Assembly (NCBI GenBank): GCA_031761405.1
Contig: JASEVX010000006.1
Location: forward strand, 25,863,097 to 25,927,096
Reading direction: 5' to 3'
DNA from: Serripes groenlandicus
Taxonomy: Eukaryota > Mollusca > Bivalvia > Cardiida > Cardiidae
Length of the DNA: 64,000 nucleotides
The notes below the pieces were generated by a model. That model saw only the letters and a program-made list of their open reading frames with translations. It ran no database searches and had not been told where the DNA came from. The position numbers were made by a program, and so were the translations under genes. Shown one piece after another: positions 51,301 to 63,300 of the stretch (position 1 is its first letter; each line of letters starts with the position of its first letter).

Positions 51301-54300
51301 TTTTCAAATTCATCTTTAATTATTAAATAGAGTTGAAAACATTGTTGCAAAAGCATAAATTGCATGTTTTCAAAAGTTGTCTGCTGCAAATGCTTCTGCA
51401 AGTGGGAAAGGGTAAAGCAACATGATGGTATGTAGTTAGTAATCACTGTGTTTCTATTGACAGATGAGATGAAGAACAGGGAAGAAATAAACAAGATTTC
51501 AGAAAAACTTAGAGAATTTAACACTCTTCCAGGTAAGTCGGCAATCAGTCAATATGCATCAATAATGTTTGTGATACAGACCACTTTTTAAAACCTTCAT
51601 AACCTTTTCCCTTATATAGACGCATTCTGACGCCTCTGCAGCAGACAGCCTATTGAAATCAAAACGAGCAAATTCTCCTTTTGTCATCATGTTTTCAACT
51701 ATTCAATTATTGTACTTTCATTTCACCCTTTCCCACATACAACAAATCTGTATTAGATGACTAACAATATCTTAACAATAATATGGCAAATCGTCCTGAA
51801 TACAGATTTATTGAATAGAATTGAAAACATTGTGTCAAATGGAGAAACTGATTGTTTTGAGCGATTTCCTCTTTGTCACAAAGTTAAAAGTTGTCTGCTG
51901 TGGAGGCGTCAGAAAGCGTCTAAATGTGGAAAAGGGTTAATTAAAGGGAATTCCCAGAAAATTACGGGTTTCTTTTCAAAGTCTTCTGCTGCAGAATTGT
52001 TGTATGTCGGAATGGTTGAAGAAAAACAAAAAATTCTCATTATCAGCAATGATTTTAACTTTTAGTGAAAACACTATAAATGAAATTGTTAAGGTTCACT
52101 CGATCAAAAAGGCTGACATGGTTAGCAGTAGACAAATTTGGAACACATTGTGGTTAAAGGAGACATTGCTTATGATCGGCAATTTAATTTCAATAATTTA
52201 ACTTTAATTTAGATATAATTTCGATATATTGGCTTTAATGATTTCAAAGTTGTCTGCTGCTGATTTGTTGCAAGTTGGAAAGAAATTGTTGATACATTTG
52301 ATGTAAAAAAGAACAACATATTGGGAAAAAGTATGAAATTGGTAAAATTAATTCTTTCTCATTTTTCTGACAATGCTTTGTGCTTCTCGAGTTATATATA
52401 TCCAGTTGACCAGTTGTAATTTAATTGGATATGTATGTGTTTTTTTTCAAAGAGGTGGAATGTGTCTGCCTCTTATTCCAAAAGTCCTGTGTTCGAATCC
52501 TGGGATGAGCGGGTTCTGCCTTCCGGATTTTTCCACACTGACAATGCCAGTACTGGTTATGTCTCTACTCTGGAAGCTGACATCCAGTATGATTAATATA
52601 AGCTGAAAGCTTGTTTTGTAATAAATGTAAAATTATAAAATAAGTTTAAACTTTAACCCTTTCTCACATTTAAATGGGTGGTATAATGTGTTTTAATTAA
52701 AGGATTGCCAACGATTCACAATGATAGAGTGTTCCTGGTGGACGCCTCGTGTGAAAATGAGACCATGGAAAGACTACGGAATGGTATCAAGAAAACAGTG
52801 TCACAGTAAGACCATATTTTTGAAAACCTGTTTCTAATAAAAAGCATAATGTCATATTTTTAACCCTATTTTGTCAAATCATAGAAAATCTCCATAATTG
52901 AATGGATAACCTATGACTAAAAGTGGAAAACATTGTAGCAAAAGGAGAAATTGCACGTTTTGTGCAATTTCTTCTTTTGTCACTATGTTTTCAAAAAGGT
53001 GTCTGCTGCAGAGGCGTCCAAAAGCGTTTATATGAGGGAAAGGGTTAACATAACATTGTTGATATACCATAATAATAATGCTCTTGTTTATAAAATACTA
53101 TGTAGAGAGGCTATCTATAATATTCCATTGAATTGTCATATATTTTTTTTATAGAGATTTTTTCCTATTTTTCGTTAGATATTTGAAAATCAGATTTTGG
53201 AGATTTGTTGCATGTGGGAACAGGTTATATGTCGAACTTGATATTTTTTTATACAAATTCAAAATTGTTTTTTAAATTTCCCTGATTAAAAATACTTCTC
53301 TTACACCAAGCTGTGAATAACTAGTAAAAAATAAAAAAAATACATTTGTCCAGTTTATAGATTTCATTTTAAAAAAGATTTCGATATTTCAACCCTTTCC
53401 AATCTGCAGATGCATTTTAGCATTTTGATGCATCTTCAGCAGATGACGTTCGAAAACATTCTGGCAAAAGTAGAAATTTCTTATGATGAACAATTTCTCC
53501 TTTTGACACAATGTCAACATGATTCAATTGATTTTCTCTTTTTTGCACAGACTTCTTCTGGAGATTTTATGTATGGGGGAAAGGGTTTAAGGTCACATCT
53601 GGTAATGAGTTTACAACAGAACTAAATTAATACTTCTTTTTATGAGAACTGTATTTTCAAAGATTGTTAAACTTGTACCAGAAAGGAGCATGAAAACTGA
53701 ATACAATTTTCCATATTGTCTCTTCATTTTCAAATTCTTTTTCAGGTTTGAAATCAGAAATGTAAGAGTGATGGGAGAAAAGGTTCCAGCAAGCTATGTT
53801 GTGAGTTTGTAACCTTTTTTTAGCCTGTCTATATTTTATAGTTGTCACGAAACTTTAACCTTGCCTCATAACTAAAAAGACATTTAACATTTTAAATGAA
53901 ACTTGGTACACATGTTCCAAGGACAATACACATGTCTAAACCAAGTCACATAACTCTGACTTTAATAATTATTCAGAAATTTGAGAAATGCCTCCTTTCC
54001 GCCTTCTAAACAATACTGAATTGTTCAGGAGCTTATTAAGAAAATGTAATTACGAAATAGAGATGCATCAAAACTTCTTTTTTGTCTAACAAAGAATTTA
54101 CCGGTATATGTGTTAATTTTATCACAGAAACTGTCTGACCTTTTGACGGAGAAAGCCAGGTCCATGGAGCGGACATACCCTGTGCTGAGACACGGAGAAT
54201 TACAACAGCTGGTCCACGACGCGGATCTGAACTTGGTCGATGAAGATGAGTTAAGACAGGTAGATGAATTAACCATAACTGTGTCCCACCTCATAAAAAT

Positions 54301-57300
54301 GTTGACTTACAGAACAAGACAGGACCAACAGAGACTCTGATCAGCCTGCACAGTCTGATCAGAGTCGTCCTTGTTAGCTGTCATATCATAGAAGCATCCA
54401 AGAAACAATTGAAGAACGATTATGACTGACTAAAAAAATGTACAAATTACATTGGACCTGTGATTACTCGAACATATGATAACTTGAATATTTCTTACAT
54501 AACTTACATTTATTCATTTTGTTGATCAGAATGTACATTTTTTTTTTTTTGTGGGTTGATTGAATAAGTAGCTGTCAAACAGTTTATAATATCAGATAAG
54601 TCACAAACACTCAGGTTGACTTTTCAAAGGCATGGCCTGTTCAAGTATACTTTATCATTTTTTTTTATTATATTTATAGCAATAATTGATGAATTTCAAT
54701 TTGGTTTATTCTTGACATCCTATTCTACATTTTTACTGTTTTATATTATTCAGGCTGTAAGATTCCTACATGGAGCTGGCGTATTATTACACTATGATGA
54801 TATGTCCATGCAGTTACGGGACTTTTATTTCATCGATCCTGGCTGGCTCTGTCAAATGATGGCGCAGGTTGTCACAGTCAGACAAATAAACCCATTTGTT
54901 AGCAAAGATGGAGTAAGATATATAGATAGATATGAACTTATTTATGTTAACCCTTTCCCTCATATAGACGCTTTCTGATGCCTCCTTAGCAGACGACTTT
55001 TGAAAACATTGTGTCAAAAGGAGAAATTGCTCAAAACAAGCAATTTCTTCTTTTGCCACAATCATTTTTGTTTTCATACCTTCACTATAGAAATTTTCCA
55101 TATTTTCGTCTAAAAATTTCAAATTCATCTGCTGCAGAATTACAGTATGTGGGAAAGGGTTAAATTAATAGCATTTTATCGGAATAATAAGATAACGATC
55201 ATGTATATTTAAAGCAAATTCAAACTCATTTACTGCAAAAATCAATTGTAAAACATTTACCCTATGCTTGATACAGTCTATAACACATTGTATGACTCTG
55301 TAGCAGACAACCTATGAAATCATTACGGGCAAAGGAGCATGTCTTCCTTTTTAAATCTCTGTCAAACTCATTGTTAAAGATTTTCAGATATTGTTTTTTT
55401 TGCCTCTTTCAATCATGTCGGGTTAAAGGAGATAATTCTAAAAGAGCAAATCTGCAGCAAACAACTTTGAAAATGTTAAGACAAAATATCTACAAATAAA
55501 TGTACAATTATCAAGTTGAGTTGAAAACATTTAACAGAAGGAATAATTGTTTATTATGAGCAATTTCTCCTTTTCGTCACAATATTGGCAAAAATTGACT
55601 GCCGCACATTCACCAAATGCAATTGGGATAGGATTAAATGAATATAGTAACTGTTCTGGTACAATGTAACAATAATATCGTAATAAAATGACATCCAAAC
55701 TATCTGGATCCAAACTGTTCAAATAAGCCAGCTTGTACCTTTTAACACATCAGGGTCTTATAAATTGTTAAACCTTTCTGACGCCTCTGCAACAGATGAC
55801 TTTTGAAAACATTGTGAAAAAAGGAGAAATTGTAATTTCTCTTTTTTGCTGCAAATTTTTCAACTCTTCTCAATAATTTAACTTTCATAAATATATTTTT
55901 TTCATATATTTGCAGATTTTTTTGTATGAGGGAAAGGGTTTACTTACAAATCGCCAATATGAAAAATCAATTTGTTCAGATAGTTAAGATTATAAAACTC
56001 TTTTTTCTGTTTCAACAGATCATGAACAAAAAGGATGTTGACATTCTGTTTAAAGAGAAGGCACATTTTCCTGACTATCTGGTCCCACAGTACATTAAAC
56101 TGTTAGAAAAGTAAGTTTTTAATTATCTTAACCCTTTCCAACATATAGACACTTTCATCTGCAGCAAATGTCTTTTGAAAACATAGTGACAAAAGAAGAA
56201 ATTGCTCAAAACAAGAAATTTCTCTTTTTGCCACAATGATTTAAAATAAATTTTTAAATTTTGTGTTCACAGAAGTGTTCAATTTAAAGTATATCTAAAA
56301 AAAAAATGAAAATGTACATGATTATTATAATCTCATTTACAGTCAAATGTTCATTAGTGCCTGTCTTTTGAGAGTGGTACAATTTTGCTTTTGGGCTAAG
56401 CGTAGATCTAGATCAGCATGTGTATTCACACAGTGTGAGCAAGTCCTACACTGTTGAAATATTTCTTACATAATCTGGTAGAAGCTTCTGTCAATTTGTG
56501 TACATTCTGGTAGGATGGAGTAGATGCACAGGCTGATCAGACCTACACTGTTCAGAATGCCAACTTTTACTTAACCCTTTCCCTCATATAGACGCTTTCT
56601 GACGCCTCTGCAGCAGACGGCTATTTGAAAACATAGTGGCAAAAGAAGAAATTGCACAGAACGTGCAATTTCTCCTTTTGCCACAATGTTTTCCACTTTT
56701 GGTCATAGGTTATCCATTCAATTATGGAGATTTTCTATGTTTTGACAAAATTTGTTCAAAGTCGTCTGCTGCAGAATTGTCGTATGAGGGAAAGGGTTAA
56801 TCCCATGAAATGATTCCTTGACCTTTCCGCTCATAAAACAATTCAGCAGCAGACGACTTTGAACATATTTTTTATTAAAGAAAAAAGGTTATCCATTACT
56901 AAAATTGGAAAGCATTGTGGTAAAAGGAGAAATTGCTCGTTTTGAGCAATTTCTTCTTTTGTCACTATGTTTTCAAAAAGCCGTCTGCTGCAGAGGCATC
57001 AGAAAGCGTCTATACGAGGGAAAGGGTCAAATCAAATCTTAATCTTTCAGGTTTGAAATAGCACTTCCATACTCAGAAACTGAACTCCTAATCCCATGTA
57101 AATTGCCAACACAGAAACCATACATTAGAATTCCAGACCAGGGAAAATACAGTAAGGGTCCATCCATTTGGTTCATTTTTATTTCATAAATATATCTTAA
57201 CCCTTTTCCCACTTGACACATCTGCAGCAGACAACTTGGAAAACAATTCATTGTTGAAAAGTCTTCTGCTGCAGATGTGTCAGATTTCTTGTATGTTGGA

Positions 57301-60300
57301 ATGGGTAAATATTCCTCTGCATAGAAAACATCTAAGGCAATAATAATATGAGAAAAACCCAAACAACTATCTCTGCTCGCCAAATGGCATTAATGCCGAG
57401 TGCGAGGGTAAACAGCACTTACAAGCAACAACAAAACAACTATCAAAATATGGTCGAAATAAGAGAATTGCTCCATTAACCCTTTGCCATATACAACAAA
57501 TATGCAGCATCAAGGGCAAAAAAATCTAAAAAAAAACACCCAAACAACTTTCATAATATGGTCCAATAGGGAGAAATTGCTCCATTAACCCTTTCCTACA
57601 TACAAACAAATTTGCAGCAGGCAACTTTGAAAACATCTAAGGCAAAAACAAATCTGAAAAGAAAACATCGAACAACTATCAATATATGGTCTGTAAAGGA
57701 GAAGTAGCTCCATTAACCCTTTCCCTCATAAAGACGCTTTCTGACGCCTCTGCAGCAGACAGCTTTTTAAAAACATAGTGACAAAACGATAAATTTCTCC
57801 TTTTGCCACAATGTTTTCCACTTTTTGTCATAGGTTATCCATTCAATTATGGAGATTTTCTATGTTTTGACAAAATACGTTCAAAGTCGTCTGCTGCAGA
57901 ATTGTCGTATGAGGGAAAGGGTTAAATCTTTAAATGTGGGAAAGGGTTAATTAAATGCTATCTAGATTATCCTATCTTTTCCGTTAGATGTTTTTCAAAT
58001 TTAATGAGTATTTTGTCAGGTAACCATGATTGATCTGTTTTAAAAATATCTCTGGAAAAATGAAGGACATGGTAAAAGGGAGACATATACCTTTAAAAAC
58101 AAGTTTAAATCATTTTTGGAAAAGAAGAACCAACTTGTACTGATAAAAAACTTCTTTTTCGAATAAGGTTTTTGAAAGGGTTCTACTGTAGAGGTGTTTA
58201 AAGTAGAGGATATCCACTCATCAGTTGTCGTTAATTTGATTTTACTTTTCAGACACAATTAAAAGAATCTACAGCTTACCACACATACCAATTGGATTGA
58301 GATTCAGGCTAATTGCCCGTCTTATCACATTAACCAAAGACCTACGATTTCAGGTAAAATATGAGTACCATGGTACCAACTAGGAAGTAGAATATAATCA
58401 TCTCTTTGTGTCACCTGAACCAAAGTCATTACAAATGGTAGTAATGTCTGTCTTCTTCAGCTCTCGGGGTAGAGGTGTTAGCATAACGACTGACTGGCTG
58501 GTGTCAGGATAAATGGACCAGTAGTACTGGTAACTTACCCAGGAAGCGCGGTGGTATTGTTGACAAATTGAACAAAGCAGCTTCAAACACCAAACAATCA
58601 ATTAATTGTGTCACCTGCCTTGTCTGGGAGTCACTTGAGGATCTCCTCTCCATCATGTGTTTGTCTGTGTTTCTGTCTGTCACACTTTCAATTACTGATG
58701 TAGTGGCAGGCAACAAAATGTTTTCCTTCAAAAACTCATTATCAGCTGTATTTCTGATAAGGCATCTCGATAAAGTCTACTGCATTGCACATAATGATAT
58801 GAGGTAAAAAAATTGTTTATCCAGGATATTGAAGCATTTAAATATATATAGCCCAGGTAAATTTCCACTTATAAATGCTTTCTGACGCCTCTGCATCAGA
58901 CGAATTTTGAAAGCATTGTGGTAAAATGAGCAATTTCTCCTTTTGCCACAATGTTTGCAACTCTTGTCAATAATTATACTTAGATTCATAGAGGTTTTAC
59001 ACATTTTTGCCTAAATATTTTGAGATTGTATACGGGAAAGGGATAATTGACAAAACTGAGTCTTTTGGCAATGTCTGCTACAACATTGTCTTAAATTGTG
59101 AATATCTGAGAAAGTTTTAAACTTTTATGCATGAATTGTAGAAGTATACATGTACATAATTGATTAGATCTTTCATTTACCTTGTAATAACAGAAACTTA
59201 GATATTCTCATCTTGATATTATGTGAACCTCAAGACAGGAAAATAAATGCAGAGGACTAGATAAGGAAGAGTGAACAGGTCTTGCTTCCACGTTATATCT
59301 GTTAGCACTTATTATACCCCCCTGCAAACAAAGTTTTGGGAGGTATTTTGGAATCAACCTGTCCGTCTGTCTGACCATATGTCTGTAAGCGCAACTCCTC
59401 CTTAACGGCTGGACCGATTCTAATGAAACTTTACACAGTTGCAGTACACAACCTGAGGATGTGTATGAAGTAAGATTATCCAGGTCGGAATTATTTCAAG
59501 GGAGATAATTGCCATTTGATATGGCCTAATCTGCCTTCCAGGGGAATGCAAAATTGGTTCTTCTCCATGCGTTCCCCTGTATGGAAATGGTTGTTCACTT
59601 TAACAATATAAACAGTAGTGTGGGACGGGGGTATCCTTTTGTGAGTTCACTCACAGTTCTAGTTAAAACCTAGGTTATGGGTACTCAAAAGAACCCACAG
59701 CATAGGCTTTGAAGGTCAAATAAGGGTTTTAAAACATACAAAATCTCTTCAAGTGATAGTTTAATTATTGCAAAATGTTGAAAACATGGTTGCCAAAGGA
59801 GCAAATTCTACTTTTGCCACCATGTTTTCTAAAGACGTCTGCTGCAGATGTATCAACATATCTCTATATGTAGAAAATGGTTTAAACATTTCTTTTAAAT
59901 TTCTTCAATTATCCTTTTCAATTAATTCCATTCATATTTTTACTTTCATTTTAATATAGAAAATAACCAAAAAGAAATCTAGAATTTTTATTTATCGATT
60001 ACAAGCTACATGCAAAAATGAATGTCAAATATAGAAAATTAACCCTTTCCCATATACAACAAATTTGCAGCAGACAACATTGAAACAAACCGGAACAAAT
60101 TTGGAATTAACAATCATTGAACTATAGAGTTGAAAACATGGTGACAAAAGGAGAAATTGCTCATTTTGAGCAATTTCTTCTTTTGTCACCATGTTTTCAA
60201 AAATACGTTTGCTGCAGGAAAAGGGTTAACAGAAAACATTTTTTTGTTTACCAGTCAGTGCTACAACTGGATGATACGCCAAGACAGATATGTTGGAAAA

Positions 60301-63300
60301 CAGGACTTTACATGCATTGGTCCGAGGCGAGTACAAATTTCTCTTTCACACATAGTACAGTTGCATTTCGACACAATTTTACAGCAGATGACTTTTTGAA
60401 AACATTGTAGCAAAAGGAGATATTGCTCATGTTGAGGTGCATTGGCATAATAACTAAAATGCCGCCTAATAGTTAATTCTGCACGGCGAGGGTAAATAAA
60501 AACAAACAAACATGCAAACTAATGAGTTACATGCAGTTTTATTTTTCAGATGCGTTACCCCTTTCCCTCATACGACAATTCTGCAGCAGACGACTTTGAA
60601 AATATTTTGTCAAAAGAAAGGAAAATCTCTATAATTGAATGGATAACCTATGACTAAAAGTGGAAAACATTGTGGCAAAAGGAGAAATTCCTGTTTTTGA
60701 GCAATTTCTTCTTTTGTCACCAAGTTTTCAAAAATCCGTCTGCTGCAGAGGCGTCAGAAAGTGTCTATATGAGGGAAAGGGTTAAGGTTTATTACCTTGA
60801 CTCTCTCGAGTCTTTATTATACAAGTCTCAAACCCATCTTCTTGAAAATCATTTGATTTTCATTCGAGTTATAAGCTTTGAAAAAAATATTAAAATCTCC
60901 CTTTTTACCACATTGTTGTCAAAAAAGATGTTTTGCAAAGAAAAGGGCTAAACAGATCTTTATTAACCATATTATTTCTTTTTATACCCCTTTCGAAGAA
61001 GAGGGGGTATATAGGAGTCACTGTGTCGGGCTGTCTGTCTGTCTGTCGGTCGGTCGGAAGCCATATTTTGTCCGGCCTATTTCTTACAAACCACTTGGTA
61101 AAATTCAATAACATTTTACATGAAGCTTTTATACCAAGAGGAGATGTGCATATCCTAAAGGGGTTACAATTGCATGTTATTTTACAGAGTTATGACCCTT
61201 TTACTTATTAAGTTACTGTGTAGGTCAAGGCGCTGTTTAGGGGTTATTTATCATCTTCAGTGATAGTTTTTAACATTATTTCAGTTATATCACGGCCACA
61301 TTCAGTTCACTTATTCATGATCCCTGGGTAAGCAAACCAGTACTAGGCTAGGAAATGTGCCTTGCCCAAGGGCACTCCACCATGACAATCGTGTCACGAC
61401 TGGGGATCGAACCCGGGATACCCGGTCCAAAATCCCTGACGCTAACCACTCGACCACGTCGGATTCTTTATATATTTATTATAACATCAGGTGGCCTATT
61501 TTCTCATGGATTCCAATACCTCTAACATCGATGGAAAGAAAGAGTCGTTGTGTTTTACAGTACCAGAGTCGCGTCAAGGTGTCAGGTAAAATGATTTGAT
61601 GGAATTTACATCCCACATGCAACAAATCTGCAGCAGACGACTTTGAAAAAAAAAACGAAAGAAATTGGAAACTCCCTTCAAATGAAAGTTCAATAATTAA
61701 ATAGATAAGGGGGAGAAATTGCTCGTTTTGAGTAATTTCTTCTTTTGTTGCCATGTTTTCCAAAAGCTGTCTGCTGCAGAGGCGACAGAAAGCGTCTATA
61801 TTAGGGAAAGGATTAAATGCTGTTTCAACAGTTTTTGAATCATATCACAATGTTCAGTTTAGCCCTTAACCCTTTCCCTCATACGACAATTCTGCAGCAG
61901 ACGACTTTGAACATATTTTGTCAAAAAATAGAAAATCTCTTTAATTAAATGGATAACCTATGACTAAAAGTGGAAAACATTGTGACAAAAGGAGAAATTG
62001 CATGTTTGTTGCAATTTCTTCTTTTGTTACTATGTTTTCAAATAGCCGTCTGCTGCAGAGGCGTCAGCAAGCGTCTATATGAGGGAAAGGGTTAACACAT
62101 GCAACAAAATCTGGAGCACACAGCTATGAAAATATGGAAAATGTTTATAAATACAAGTGTACTAATTGAAATAAGTTAAACACTTTTTGGCAAAAGGAGA
62201 AATTGCTTATATTATTATTCTATTACCAATCTTTCCTTTTGCCACAATTTTTTCAAAATTTCAAAACACTGTCTGCTGAAGATGCATCCAAAGATGTCTT
62301 AACCCTTTCCCACCTGCAGACGCATTTCGACGCAATAGCAGCAGACGACTTTTGAAAACACTGTGGCCATAGTTGAAATTGCTCATCATGAGCAATTTCA
62401 CCTTTGCCACAATGTTTTCAACTTTATTTAACAACTAAGTTATCTTTTACGGACATTTTTCAAGTTTTTATCACTATGTTTTCAAAGTCGTCTGCTGCAG
62501 AATTGTCATATGAGGGAAAGGGTTAACTAAGCAAATCTCTAGAAATTTCCTAAAATCTGTAATTGGATCCCTATACAGTATGAAAAATATATGTCTAATT
62601 GTCTACTTAACCCTTTCCCACATACATGTACAACAAATCTGCAGCAGACGACATTGAAAACATACAGGCAAAACCATGAAAAATCTCCATAAATGAGAGT
62701 TCATTTATTAAATACATTTGAAAACATACAGGCAAAAGGAGAAATTGCTCATCATGAGCAATTTCCCCTTTTACCACAATGTTTTCAAAAGTCGTCTGCT
62801 ATTGAGGCATCAGAAAGAGTCTGTAAGAGAGAAAGGGTTAAGTTGTTAACTTGACATTTTTAGTGTCATCTGCTTAGTTAGAAAACATCTTCAGAAAATA
62901 TTGTTATTTCTGGGAAAACTAGAAGAATAATTATAAATCTTTTTTGATACAGAGTGGAACATCATTCTGAGAAAAGTGACAAATGGCTCATCTTTTCCTA
63001 CAATGATTTTAAGGTTGTCTTTGTAAATATCTAGAAAATAAAATATGGAAAAATGTCTTAATGAAGGTATACTTAAACATAGTGAATAGAGTTGAAAACA
63101 TTGTGACAAAAGGAGAAATTGATTATAATGAACAATTTCTCTTTTGGTCGCAAGTTTTCAAAAGTCATTCTGCTGAATTTGCGTCATAAAATGAGCAATT
63201 CTCCTCTCGTCACATTGTTTTTAAAAGTTATCTGCTGAATATGCGTCGTAATGCAACTGCTTGTCTGAAAGGGTCAAATTAATCAGTTTTCCCTCTTTAT

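Noticed and set aside
51243..51524. Minus-strand open frame over exon e33
   Set aside because: Shadow of the plus-strand exon and a decayed MITE.
60331..60410. GT donor or read-through extension of exon e41
   Set aside because: Gives a stop in e42 and runs into MITE sequence.
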